NCBI GenBank assembly: GCA_018389105.1 | Contig: JACATO010002189.1 | Coordinates: forward strand, 645,001-709,000 | Origin: Nautilus pompilius | Lineage: Eukaryota; Mollusca; Cephalopoda; Nautilida; Nautilidae | DNA length: 64,000 nucleotides | Direction: 5' to 3' | Shown: in pieces, positions 34,801 to 44,226 of the stretch | Layout: every line of letters starts with the position of its first letter | Position numbering within the stretch: the stretch's first letter is position 1 | Notes under the pieces: model-generated | The model's database searches: none | Seen by the model: only the letters and a program-made list of their open reading frames with translations | What the model was told of the DNA's origin: nothing | Program-made: the position numbers and the translations under genes

Positions 34801-37719
34801 GACAGTCAGTCAGAGAGAGAGAGAGAGACATAGATGGAGAAAGTGGAAGAATAGACAGTCAGGCAGAGAGAGGACATAGATGGAGAAAGAGGGAAATAGA
34901 CAGTCAGTCAGAGAGAGAGAGAGACATAGATGGAGAAAGTGGAAGAATAGACAGTCAGGCAGAGAGAGACATAGATGGAGAAAGAGGGGAAATAGACAGT
35001 CAGTCAGAGAGAGAGAGAGACATAGATGGGAAAGAGGGGAAATAAGACAGTCAGTCAGAGAGAGAGAGAGACATAGATGGAGAAAGTGGAAGAATAGACA
35101 GTCAGGCAGAGAGAGACATAGATGGAGAAGAGGGGGGAAATAGACAGTCAGTCAGAGAGAGAGAGAGAGACATCGATGGAGAAAGTGGAAGAAGAGACAG
35201 TCAGGCAGAGAGAGACATAGATGGAGAAAGAGGGGAAATAGACAGTCAGTCAGAGAGAGAGAGAGACATAGATTGAGAAAGTGGAAGAATAGACAGTCAG
35301 GCAGAGAGAGACATAGATGGAGAAAGAGGGGAAATAGACAGTCAGTCAGAGAGAGAGAGAGACATCGATGGAGAAAGTGGAAGAAGAGACAGTCAGGCAG
35401 AGAGAGACATAGATGGAGAAAGAGGGGAAATAGACAGTCAGTCAGAGAGAGAGAGAGACATAGATTGAGAAAGTGGAAGAATAGACAGTCAGGCAGAGAG
35501 AGACATAGATGGAGAAAGAGGGGAAATAGACAGTCAGTCAGAGAGAGAGAGAGACATAGATGGAGAAAGTGGAAGAATAGACAGTCAGGCAGAGAGAGAC
35601 TATAGATGGAGAAAGAGGGGAAATAGACAGTCAGTCAGAGAGAGAGAGAGACAGATAGGGGAGAGAAAGAGGGGAAATAGACAGTCAGTCAGAGAGAGAG
35701 AGAGAGACATAGATGGAGAAAGAGGGGAAATAGACAGTCAGTCAGAGAGAGAGAGAGAGAGACATAGATGGAGAAAGAGGGGAAATAGACAGTCAGGCAG
35801 AGAGAGAGAGAGACATAGATGGAGAAAGTGGAAGAATAGACAGTCAGGCAGAGAGAGACTATAGATGGAGAAAGAGGGGAAAAGACAGTCAGTCAGAGAG
35901 AGAGAGACATAGATGGAGAAAGAGGGGAAATAGACAGTCAGTCAGAGAGAGAGAGAGAGACATAGATGGAGAAAGAGGGGAAATAGACAGTCAGTCAGAG
36001 AGAGAGAGAGAGACATAGATGGAGAAAGAGGGGAAATAGACAGTCAGGCAGAGAGAGAGAGAGACATAGATGGAGAAAGAGGGGAAATAGACAGTCAGGC
36101 AGAGAGAGACATAGATTGAGAAAGTGGAAGAATAGACAGTCAGTCAGAGAGAGAGAGAGAATGCATAACCCCATGGCTGCCTAAAACTGCCCATGCACTC
36201 ACTGCATGATTAAAGACACTTTCTCCTTGTTAGTTATGAAACAGAAAACTACACAAACTCGTCAGGATTTATTGATAATCCCAAAAAGCATGCACACATT
36301 TTTTGTTGTTGGTGACACAGGGCCAAAAAGGATAAATGACATAGGAATTTCTCTGTAGCGACTTAATCCTTTCACAAGCACCTTTTGGTATCTAAAATAA
36401 ATAAATATATATAGTGGTCACTTTTTTTTTTTTAAGTCTGCAGATTGTTGATAAACCTTTTCTTAGCTATCATTAACCAAAACACGAGGCCAACAAGAGA
36501 TTAGAGCTCACAGCCTAGCACTACCATCTTCTAAGTAACATGATAACACCTGCACATTGCCTGACCATTGTTTTAATTATTTTTTTTTAAAAAATAAAGT
36601 GCCTCTGATATTCTGGGGGTCCAAAAACAGTGACAGAACTTTACTGTCCTTGTGTTTAAGCAAGTCCCTAAAGTGGTTGTCAGGGGCCAGTTTTGCCAGA
36701 ATGCCGTGTATTAAGGTAATCATGGCTATATTATTCTTAGTTTTAATTTTCTAGACTAGTAAAAAGCAATGCTTTATAGAAATCCCCCACCTACTCCAAG
36801 TAAGCTCAGCACTTGTCATCTTCCAGCACAGAGATTGATAGAGTTGGGAATCTTGCTTTAGTACAATCAGCCGTCTACACCACATGCTAAATACCAGTAA
36901 AAACAGCTACCATTGTTGCTGGTAACCACAAATAACCTGTTCTGTACAGTAACTTGTCAAGGGCTCATTCTCTTCATCAGTCACTTAGGAAAGAATGTGC
37001 TAATACTTTTGGTCCTGACAAGCATGTAATGGTGGCACACAGGGTAGCCAAATTTGTTCTTTGGCAATATTTTGTATCACTACATTCATTGTCTATGTGT
37101 GTGTGTGTGTGGGGTACTTGTGCATCAAGCCAGCAATACTTGTTATAATAGAGAGAAAAATTACTGCAAGTTCATCAGGATTTATTTTTCTGTGTGGATT
37201 AAACTGAAGTAGGCTGACTGTTCTAGATTAGCAGGCAGGGTTGTTGGTGATTGTACTATATGTACTCTGAACCAGGATTGGCAGCAGGGTTGGGATTCTT
37301 AGGCAAAGTAAAATGCAAGAAAATACTGACAGTTTCTTGAGCTTAAGTTTTAACAGTAATAATGTTACTTAGAAAAGTTACTTAAAGAAAATGCAGCTGT
37401 TCACTCCAATTAAGAAGTTATGTTTGTGCAAAACATAAAAATGGCGGCCAAAACTCTCTGCTTCCATCAGTAAAATTTAAAGTGGCAAATATTTTTTTTT
37501 AATTTGTTACACTTTCACTCATCACACCATCTGTAATTGTAACAAGTGATGTTGGCTTCACACACATCCACCCACATGTACTTTATTATTCCTTTTTTCT
37601 TTTTTCAGGGTAAAGGAGAAATGGAAACATATTGGTTGCTAGGCAAATACACTGAGAATAAAAGCAGGTGCTGTATAGAATCATACAGCAAAAGTTCCAT
37701 AAATACGCAAGACTCATAA
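13066..37719 (+). CDS. NIT-domain receptor-type guanylyl (class III nucleotidyl) cyclase, complete seven-exon gene
   Basis: Exons 13066-13840, 17085-17449, 23803-24133, 25763-25924, 27046-27144, 32699-32787 and 37609-37719 join in phase into 643 codons plus TAA. The order is: an N-terminal cytoplasmic tail with CCECC; TM1 at about 71-99; a NIT-like all-helical extracellular region with the MQLERG motif, about 100-358; TM2 about 359-381; a signalling helix about 390-420; and the cyclase domain about 440-620. NIT domains sense nitrate, nitrite or nitric oxide, and cyclases of this kind make cGMP at the membrane. Metal Asp448 (LFSDVVDFT) and Asp492 (IIGDAYM), and transition-state Asn567 and Arg571 (DTVNIASRM), are present. 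The guanine-selecting Glu and Cys are Ala488 and Thr560, so nucleotide preference is uncertain. No kinase-homology domain is present. The ATG at 13066 is the first in-frame one. Confidence 0.9.
15193..15435 (-). mobile_element. Tc1-type transposase fragment
   Basis: One minus-strand frame reads [20 protein letters not shown] followed by DLN, the degraded HxxPWPxQSPDLNP motif of Tc1 DD34E transposases around the second catalytic Asp. No inverted repeats were found. It lies inside cyclase intron 1. Confidence 0.6.
15590..16340 (-). mobile_element. Tc1-type transposase relic
   Basis: Across several minus-strand frames I see [13 protein letters not shown] (the XISxxTVRNxLxxxGL segment), then [12 protein letters not shown], then [18 protein letters not shown], in the order found in Tc1 transposases. 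Stops and frameshifts are frequent. It is a different copy from 15193-15435, because the motifs overlap. Confidence 0.6.
17085..17449 (+). CDS. NIT-cyclase exon 2: rest of NIT region and TM2
   Basis: The acceptor is tctctctactgcag and the donor gtaaaa. It encodes residues 259-380: helices such as [20 protein letters not shown], then the second membrane helix ([16 protein letters not shown]). It enters two bases into a codon and leaves in phase 0. Confidence 0.9.
17650..17919 (-). mobile_element. tRNA-derived SINE-like element
   Basis: Read on the minus strand, the right end gives ggtggccagtggttcagtgg and then tagactactgg, a tRNA-like A-box region. It is followed by gaggatcctcatttgaatc in the B-box position and a body with the ccggtttcctcc motif shared with the copies at 11979 and 53525. 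Confidence 0.65.
19512..19630 (+). mobile_element. tRNA-derived SINE-like fragment
   Basis: The sequence ggctactcagtctagtggta with gactgcttgatccttagg and gcatttgattttc resembles the A-box to B-box span of the other SINE-like copies in this window. It is followed by a T-rich stretch. The tail and target duplication are not clear. Confidence 0.5.
21810..21860 (+). repeat. (GT)n microsatellite with adjacent (TA)n
   Basis: GT dinucleotides are interrupted by acgcatgcgtgcat and followed by a short TA run, all visible directly. Confidence 0.9.
22287..22636. mobile_element. 350-bp non-autonomous element with about 85-bp terminal inverted repeats
   Basis: The left arm (acaggttagttcacc, later ttgttagtgaaactaacta, and ccgttgccatcatcaggg) is matched in inverse by the right arm (cctgatgatgacaacagag, later tactaacaagtggtgag and aactggcc). 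The arms are diverged but collinear. The left arm also contains tttagcccg, answered by cgggctaaa at 22407-22415. There is no coding content. The superfamily is not determined. Confidence 0.55.
23803..24133 (+). CDS. NIT-cyclase exon 3: signalling helix and start of cyclase domain
   Basis: The acceptor is tatttttag and the donor gtgaga. It encodes residues 381-490, including the [19 protein letters not shown] linker helix common to membrane guanylyl cyclases, Asp448 in LFSDVVDFT, and YRMAII, where the family normally has YKVETI. Confidence 0.93.
24134..25762 (+). other. NIT-cyclase intron 3
   Basis: An open stretch at 24867-25154 on the plus strand has no recognisable domain. I see no element ends. 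Confidence 0.5.
25763..25924 (+). CDS. NIT-cyclase exon 4: [11 protein letters not shown] segment
   Basis: The acceptor is ttgtgcag and the donor gtaaca. It encodes [19 protein letters not shown] through LRVGINTG, the highly conserved centre of the cyclase domain, and carries Asp492. Confidence 0.95.
25925..27045 (+). other. NIT-cyclase intron 4
   Basis: This is 1.1 kb of AT-rich sequence. A caaatgaaacctggctgg segment at about 26975 resembles part of the small MITE family at 27735. Nothing else is seen. Confidence 0.5.
27046..27144 (+). CDS. NIT-cyclase exon 5: [14 protein letters not shown] segment
   Basis: The acceptor is taatttacag and the donor gtaagt. It encodes [20 protein letters not shown] and then [12 protein letters not shown]. 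Asn567 and Arg571 are present; Thr560 stands where guanylyl cyclases usually have Cys. Confidence 0.95.
27735..27818. mobile_element. 84-bp palindromic MITE
   Basis: The ends ctaggggttgttgaaatg and aacaaccctag are inverted copies, each followed inward by the gaaacc/ggtttc box. TA dinucleotides bracket both ends, as expected for Tc1/mariner-type insertion. Related sequence occurs at 19762-19792 and, internally similar (ataccattatggcaatgcta), at 32445-32515. Confidence 0.6.
28130..28490 (+). mobile_element. Tc1/mariner-type transposase fragment
   Basis: Plus-strand frames read [18 protein letters not shown], matching the second catalytic Asp motif, and further on [20 protein letters not shown], matching the C-terminal helix region. 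No ends were found. Confidence 0.45.
28831..28957 (+). repeat. Three subterminal tandem repeats in the CACTG element
   Basis: Units start at 28833, 28878 and 28927 (spacings 45 and 49 bp). Each runs from gatg(c/a)aata to catct(t/c)aaatt. The third contains the perfect palindrome gatgaaatatttcatc at 28927-28942. They may be transposase-binding sites. Confidence 0.6.
29008..30245 (+). pseudogene. Broken copy of an uncharacterised zinc-finger-like transposon protein
   Basis: It begins [19 protein letters not shown] at 29008, just after a ttttacag acceptor-like site. It keeps family landmarks: [92 protein letters not shown] and [17 protein letters not shown]. From memory, such proteins occur in many invertebrate genomes in multiple copies annotated only as uncharacterised. 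At about 29242 a large central part of the usual protein is missing. Reading-frame changes occur near 29680 and 29880, so no intact product is possible. Paired cysteines suggest zinc binding; catalytic function is unknown. Confidence 0.75.
29244..29259 (+). repeat. Interstitial telomere-like repeat (CCCTAA)2 at a deletion junction
   Basis: The sequence taaccctaaccctaat lies exactly where the encoded protein jumps from its N-terminal part to a much later part. It is in frame, reading NPNPNP. Confidence 0.8.
31110..32215 (+). mobile_element. Tigger/pogo (jerky)-like transposase relic
   Basis: Plus-strand frames carry, in the family's order: [18 protein letters not shown] (helix-turn-helix), [20 protein letters not shown] (first catalytic Asp), [35 protein letters not shown], the decayed leucine-rich LLLDNAxxH and LPPNTTSLIQPxDQ region, and finally [10 protein letters not shown]. 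Stops and frameshifts are numerous, and a T-run lies at 32010-32033. Terminal repeats were not located. Confidence 0.7.
32699..32787 (+). CDS. NIT-cyclase exon 6
   Basis: The acceptor follows a long pyrimidine tract (tttttttcccccacag); the donor is gtattg. It encodes [20 protein letters not shown] and then [10 protein letters not shown], matching the usual ISQSTxxLL and RGxIxIKGKG region of guanylyl cyclases. Confidence 0.93.
32788..37608 (+). other. NIT-cyclase intron 6
   Basis: More than half of this intron is the 96-bp minisatellite. The remaining parts (32788-33565 and 36161-37608) are AT-rich with no gene or element that I can support. Confidence 0.7.
33566..36160 (+). repeat. 2.6 kb minisatellite with 96-bp dimeric unit
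   Basis: The regular unit is 96 bp, for example from 34132 to 34227. It consists of a 51-bp half (cagtcagtcagagagaga ending gtggaagaataga) and a 45-bp half (cagtcaggcagagagaga ending aggggaaataga). Both share acatagatggagaaag. About 25 units fit, with indels and a run of 45-bp-type units with longer GA tracts after 35640. Because 96 is divisible by 3, long Arg/Glu-rich reading frames appear; they are not genes. Confidence 0.95.
37609..37719 (+). CDS. NIT-cyclase exon 7: C-terminus and stop
   Basis: The acceptor is ttttttcag. It encodes [20 protein letters not shown] followed by a short tail and TAA at 37717-37719. GKGxMxTYWL is the standard end of a cyclase domain. Confidence 0.93.
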   Translation, partial: GKGEMETYWLLGKYTENKSRCCIESYSKSSINTQDS

Positions 37720-39420
37720 CAACAACCTCACGCTATCTATGGTCACAGAGGACGATGCCAAAGACGTGCTAACAAACGCCCCCTCTCTGCACATGGTTAA
37801 AAAAACAGAGAGTGAGACCACTACCATTCAGATGTAAGATGCCTGGATTTAAACAGTAGACAACCTCACCAGGTTTTTCTGACAGGCTAAGACAACAGCG
37901 GCTAGTATAACATATCTTCCAGAAAACACAATACGTTATTTGCTACACAAAATCATGAAAACTAAAGGCATGCGTTTGATGTTTCTACTGTAGTATTTGG
38001 AATGCTTAGTGCTGTAATGCTATATATCTGAATAAGAGATTTGTATATTTTTTTAAAAAAGACTATACACACATTCTCTGACTTAAAATTGTCAAGTTTA
38101 CTGAATGAACATAATCTTTCTAATGTTTTCTGAGATTGTTTGACTCCTGAATAATTGTAAAGGAAAAGAAATTGTGAAATCGTATAGTGTATTTAGGTTG
38201 GATTTTATGCTTTTATAGAACTCCAGTTTTGTTACAAATTCAAAATTTAAAAACAAATTACAACCTCCCAGAAAAACACAAAAAACATGCTCTCCTGGAT
38301 AAAGTTTCTAGTAAAAATGAACTGAGATGCTCAGGATTCCAAGTGCAGGTAGTAAAAGGAATTTCTAGCCAGTTATTTCCTATCTGGCAGGTCAATTAAC
38401 TGAACCTAACCATTGGGTGGCAGACATGAACAGTATTTCAAGGTGGAATGAAAAAGCTGCTATAAATTTTTTACATCAGGTAATTCATCTTTAAACATGG
38501 CTAAACTTAAAAATACCAAAATATTTAAATATGCATTATATATTAATATACTGTGTTGCTGTTTCAAAGTCAGCGTAAAAAGCACCCCCACTGTTTCAGT
38601 TTTACAAACCAAGTAGAGGACAACAGGACATGAAGGTTAACAACATGTGTAACACAAAGTGGTTCTAGTGGGAAGATGTTTTTTTTTCCCTCAGATGTTG
38701 GAGAAAACCAGAGAGCTCCTGAGAAAATCCACACAACTCAATGGCAGGCAAAGAAATTATGCCAACAAGCCAGGCCACTTCTCAACGATGATTTGAATGC
38801 AAGGCCCTCAACCTTAGTAGTCCAGGAAACTAATGCACCACCCTGCCACCACAATACAGGCATAGTTAAAGGGAACCAAATCATTGTCATAGTATTCCCA
38901 GCAATTTAGAATATAAAAGCAAATCAGATGGAGACATCTGAATGAAACAATCTTAAGTCTCCAGAACAAAGTAGTGTACATCAGGCGATAATACAAAATA
39001 CTCAGCACCTCCTTAAAGCTAGAATTCCATTAAAGATAATTCAAAAGTCATAATAAAAACATTTAAAAAATTGAATCACCTTGTTCCTAAAGTCAAGTCT
39101 TTGGTGAAGGAACACTACTGTTTTTTTTTTTTTTTACTGAAGTGTGTGCAATCAGGTAAACATCCACATCAGCTACTGGCAACTACAGTAAACGGACTTC
39201 AGAATTATGAGAAGTTTATGAAGAGAATTTGCATATCTGGGGTAAAAGATGAATTAACTGCATCTTAAATGTCCACACACAGGCATTCAAAATTGCATCC
39301 ACCATTATGGAAACACTATACCTGACATTTCCAGACTTGTCAATGAAAATGCATTATTCCAGTAAAAACCATGAAAAATAATGATTAATTGTAAAGCCGT
39401 CAAGCTTTTCCTTTTTTTCA
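37720..39420. other. Downstream of NIT-cyclase gene
   Basis: This should include the cyclase 3' untranslated region, but no polyadenylation signal can be fixed. It contains a minus-strand SINE-like copy at 38693-38852. The rest is featureless. Confidence 0.45.
38693..38852 (-). mobile_element. tRNA-derived SINE-like element
   Basis: Read on the minus strand it starts ggtggcagggtggtgcatta and continues gtttcctggactactaagg with gcattcaaatc in the B-box position. A body with ttttctcaggagctctctgg follows. It resembles the other SINE-like copies here. Confidence 0.55.
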
Positions 39421-39660
39421 TCAAAATAACCATGTTTTATGTAATTGCTGCACACTGAGTAACTTTTCAAAATGATGCTTTGTAAGTATCCCCCCACCCA
39501 ACATAAATTCGGTAGGATTCAGATCTGGAGACTGAGGTGGGGTGAGCCAAACAACTCTTTTTAAAAAGCAAGGTATTGCATATTTGCAGAGTCTTAAGTT
39601 CTGATAGAATTGCATGTTGCAGAATGATGCGATTTCTCTTCTACAAACATCCAATTAATT
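39421..39660 (-). mobile_element. Tc1/mariner-type transposase fragment
   Basis: The minus-strand frame contains WLTPPQSPDLNPTEFMLGG, the SPDLNPxE motif of DDE transposases, followed by a degraded C-terminus. No ends are visible. Confidence 0.6.
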
Positions 39661-41367
39661 TTTCTAATTGCCAGTCTAATAACCAGAAGCTCCCCCCTCA
39701 TACTTCCACATATTCACCACCATGCTAACTGTAGAGCATACAAAGCCATTGCTATACAAGGTCCCCCTTCACCTTTTGTCACCCCTTTATCTGTTGTTGA
39801 CAAATATCAGAGTAATAAATACAGTATAATAAATTTCATGTTTAAAAGTATGTAAAAGTGCACACTACATACTTCTAAAAAACACATGCAAGTGCTAGCA
39901 AACATTATCAGCAGATAGGCTCAGCTGTAAATGAGCACACTAGTGCAGCAGGAATCTTGGAAAGTGATGGCGCATGGTGGGCAAATGTCAAGCAGGTAGT
40001 AGTTCTTCCTGCCCCAAAGAGAGACAAAGAAAAAGTGCTAGCCTCGATGTTAAAGTAAACATGTTAGTGCAATTTGAGAAAGGGTAAGGAGCTATGTATA
40101 TTGCTAGGACTCTAGGCCTGTTCATATAAATGTCTTACCCACCCACAATCCAAGCAGGTCATCATTCAACCTCATCAAACATTTTATATAAGTGTTATTT
40201 CATTTTTTACATTATAATTCTGTTGTTGCTTAGCCCATTCTTTTCACAACATCTGAGCAGGAGCTTTCTATCTGCTACTGGGCCAACCATCCAACCTCAC
40301 TTAACTATCTTTTCATTGGTAGAAGTTGAAATGCTGACTGTTGCAGAAGGGTAGCATTCAGAAATTAGTTAGCTACCTGTCAAGAAAGGGTTTATTGTAG
40401 CTCTTTGAACCAGAAACTTATTTTCCCATTCTGTTGTGATTTTCTTTCTTCCATGGCCTTTAAGTTCGTGGTTGAACCAGGTGACTTCATTCTATAAAAG
40501 GTTGTTTGCACACCACCTGTGTAATGATCATCCACTGGAAGTAACCAGCTTTATGAAAGGCAATAATGGATAGCCTTTTTTTCATATAGGTTTTATTTAT
40601 CAATACTATTTTCATCTGTCAATCAAAGCGATAGCAATCACTGATAATGAAGTTCCTTAACCTATACGCAAAAGGATATCATGAGCTAGCAATTACTGAA
40701 ATTAGTAATAAGAAATGGTATCAGATGAACATAACATCATTCTTTTGATTTGAACTAAATTTAACATTCATAGAAATAACTCACTAGGTTCACTATTAAT
40801 GGTGGTTGTGTTCTGATATATGGTGCATCAGATTTTTTAATGTTTTTTGTTGTTGTAATAATGCATTTGTATGGTGTAGCCATAATTTTAAATGTCAGTA
40901 TTTACAGCCTGCCATAATAATTTGATTACCTGTTATCATCATAGAAATACCAAATAAAAGCAAGAAAAAGAATGACGTGGTTGAGCCACCTTTTGTAGCA
41001 CAAGGAATCTCTACTCTTTTTAGCAGTGAATCAGTGGGATTTTGTATTGTGTTCTGGTCTGGCTTTCTCTATGAGACATTTAGTGGGACATGATGGTTTG
41101 CTTTTAGTGAAAATCCAGGTGGTCTACTGGATTCATATCAGAGTTTTGGAGTATCCAGGGAAGAAGATAAATGTCTTGATTCCTCCTCTAGACTGGTCAC
41201 ATGGGGCGTGGGGCATGTAGCACCATCCTCTAAAAGAAATATCCACCATGCCAGATTGCAGTCCTTACCATGACACATCCATCTCCATACCTGACTGCTG
41301 GCTGATAACAATGGAGTTGAAATGATTTCTCCAACCTTAGGTGCAAACCCCCTGGATTTAGGGTATA
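39661..41367. other. Intergenic, no feature recognised
   Basis: This is AT-rich DNA between transposon copies with no open frame of recognisable content. The part just before 41367 flanks the Tc1 insertion. Confidence 0.4.
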
Positions 41368-42916
41368 CAGGTGTATCTCAAAAAATTAGAATATTATGGA
41401 AGAGTTCAATATTTTTTGTCAGTTATTTCAGAAAGTGAAAATTCTATATATTCTAGACTCATTACATGTAAATTAAAATCTATCAAGCATTTTTTAAATT
41501 TTAATTTTGATGATTACGGCTTACAGTTAAAAAAAAAATAGAAAAAAACCTATCTCAAAATATTAGAATATTTCATAACATCAATAAAAAAAAAGGATTC
41601 ATAATATAGAAATGCCGAACTTCTGAAAAGTATGTTCATTTATGCATTCAATACTTGGTCGGGGCTCCTATTGCATGAATCACTGCATCAATGCTGCATG
41701 GCATGGAGGCGATCAGCCTCTGGCACTGCTGAGATGTTATGGAAGCCCGGGTTGCTTTGATAGCAGCCTTCAGCTCGTCTGTATTGTTGGGTCTGGTGTC
41801 TCTCATTTTCCTCTTGACAATACCCCATAGATTCTCTATTGGGTTTAGGTCAGGCGAGTTGGCTGGCCAAGCAAGCACAGTAATACCATGGTCAGAAAAC
41901 CAGTTACTAGTCATTTTGGCACTGTGGGCAGGTGCCAAGTCCTGCTGCAACAGGAAATCAGCATCTCCATAAAGCTTGTCAGCAGACGGAAGCATGAAGT
42001 GCTCTCAAATCTCCTGGTAGACGGCTACGTTGACTTTGGACTTGATAAAACACAGTGGACCAATACCAGCAGATGACATGGCATCCCAAATCATCACTGA
42101 CTGTGGAAACTTCACACTGGACTTCAAGCAACTTGGATTCTGTGCCTCTCCACTCTTCCTCCAGACTGTGGGACCTTGATTTCCAAATGAAATGCAAAAT
42201 TTACTTTCATCTGAAAAGAGGACTCTGGACCACTGAGCAATGTCCAGTTCTTTTTCTCCTTAGTCCAGGTAAGACGCTTCTGACGCTGTCTCTGGTTCAG
42301 GAGTGGCTTGACACTAGGAATGTGACACTTGTAGCCCATTTCCTGGACAAGTCTGTGCATGGTGGCTATTGATGCACTGACTCCAGCCTCAGTCCACTCC
42401 TTGTGAAGCTCCCCCCAAGTTCTTGAATCGGCTTTGCTTGACAATCCTCTCAAGGTTGTGGTCATCCCTCTTGCTTGTGCATCTTTTCCTACCACACGTT
42501 TCCCTTCCAGTCAACTTTCCATGAATATGCTTTGATACAGCACTCTGCGAACAGCCAGCCCTTTCAGCAATGACCTTCTGTGGCTTACCCTCCTTGTGGA
42601 GGGTGTCAATGAGTGCCTTCTGGACAACTGTCAAGTTAGCAGTCTTCCCCATGATTGTGGTTGTGTACTGAACCAGACTGAGAGATTCATGGTATTTATA
42701 CTGCATAAATAGTGATTTACTCAAACTCAAAATGGAATATTCTAATATTTTGAGATACGTTTTTTTCTATTTTTTTTTTTAGCTATAGGCCGTAATTATT
42801 TAAATTAAAATTAAAAATGCTTGAAACATTTTAATTTACATGTAATGAGTCTAGAATATATATAATTTTCACTTTCTGAAATAACTGAAAAAATATTGAA
42901 CTCTTCCACGCACCTG
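41368..42916 (-). mobile_element. Tc1-type transposon with long IR/DR-like ends
   Basis: TA dinucleotides flank the 1.55 kb element. Left and right ends are inverted repeats of roughly 190-210 bp (left 41368 to about 41580, right about 42730 to 42916). The left arm carries a tctcaaaa(a/t)attagaata repeat at both its outer and inner ends (near 41375 and 41553). The right arm keeps only the inner copy (about 42736-42758). By pattern it belongs with Tc1 families known from fishes and other animals; that placement is from memory. Confidence 0.9.
41648..42652 (-). pseudogene. Tc1 transposase, frameshifted
   Basis: The start MGKTANLTVVQKALIDTLHK is at 42652. It is followed by the paired helix-turn-helix (KVIAERAGCSQSAVSKHIHG), WGELHKEWTEAGVSASIAT, and after frame breaks FLLQQDLAPAHSAK, then WPANSPDLNPIENLWGIVKR. 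The last two motifs hold the second Asp and the final Glu of DD34E. Frame changes near 42400 and 42200-42000 prevent one continuous product. It is inactive as it stands. Confidence 0.88.
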
Positions 42917-43309
42917 TATGTTGCCAATACTCAAGGGTCTTGTCCTCTAAGCAAACATTTTGAAGCATTTTGGTGTTATACTTGCAATGCAACCCTTTTA
43001 GCCAAGTTGGATGGGATGAAATTGGGCTGTTCTTTGAATCATGTCTATTGCATGGGCAACACAGAAAGGTCCACTATGTTGAAGATATATCTAATAGAAA
43101 ATTGGAAATGGTATATATTACAGCAATTACAGATTCGCACTATATTCATAAGCATTTCTAAATTTTATATCATCAAAGGTACTGTTTAGAAGAATTCAGT
43201 GTAACTTAAAAAACACATTGTGGTGAATACTATATAGCTCTTGGGAAGGAAATATCACATGATAAGTGTATAGAAATCAAAGTCTTAGCTAGTGAAGGCT
43301 ACTTCATGT

Positions 43310-44226
43310 GACTGATTGCAGCTTGACTTCATGTTTCAGGAGGAGCTGCATTCAAGACTCTATGAAGGATGTGTGAAATTAATACTGTTGACAATAGATG
43401 TGGTCAAGAAAGAAAGCCCAAAAACTCCAGAAGTGATGTTAGGTACCTCAGGTTATGTTCTCTACATGACAGACAATGAGCCAGTAGATATCTTTAAAAT
43501 GACCTAGCTACAAGTATAGGTGATAGCATTTCTTCAAGAACAGTAAGATTCACATTAAAGCAAAGTGACCTCATTGGATCTGTAGTTGCCTTAAAACTTT
43601 TGCTTAGGAAAGACAACCAAATTTAAAGGCTGAAATGGGTGGCATAAATGAAACAGAACCAAATCTGGAAAAAGGTGCTCTTTACAAATGGGTCAAAATT
43701 TGATCTTTTTGACAATAATCAGTGCCATTTTGTTCAAAGATGGAATGGATAGTAGTACAACAGTCAGGGTACAAAAGCTACAATGAGGCATGGGAGTGGA
43801 TCAATACAAGTGTGGGGGCTGCATATTATCCAGTGTTAGATATTTGCATAAAATCAAAGGTATACCATCTGCTGACAGATACAGGAACCTTATCCTTCAT
43901 GTCATTCCATTCGGAAGACATTTCATTGGTTGGAGATTCATCTTCCAACATGTGGCATGCAGGCAATGTGGTGAAAAACTACCTGGAACATAGAAATGCT
44001 GATGGAACACTCAAAAAGATGTCTTGGCCTGCACAGTCCTGATATGAACATCATTGAGGTCATATGGGGTTACATGGCTACTGAGAAAGTCAAACAGCAA
44101 CCAAATACCTTGGACAAATTGAGAGAAATGCTACAGGATATTTGGAACTACATTGCACAGTCTCACCATAATGATGGAGATCAGCAACATAGATACATAT
44201 TTCAGATTAGCTTGCAACTGATATGA
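43310..44226 (+). mobile_element. Tc1-type transposase relic
   Basis: Plus-strand frames in order: PKTPEVMLGTSGYVLYM (linker), SISSRTVRFTLKQSDLIGSV, KKVLFTNGSKFDLFDNNQCH (catalytic Asp replaced by Asn), then VVKNYLEHRNADGTLKKMSW and PAQSPDMNIIEVIWGYMATE. Several frame breaks occur. It is a different Tc1 subfamily from the neighbour at 41368. Confidence 0.75.

Noticed and set aside
33624-35605. Long Arg/Glu-rich open reading frames (up to 262 codons)
   Set aside because: They are by-products of the 96-bp minisatellite, whose length is a multiple of three; no start context, splice sites or domain.
33566-36160. Possible CRISPR-like array
   Set aside because: The units are contiguous tandem repeats without unique spacers, in a eukaryotic intron.
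41642-42372. Plus-strand frames across the Tc1 element
   Set aside because: They are shadows of the minus-strand transposase, which carries the helix-turn-helix and DDE motifs.
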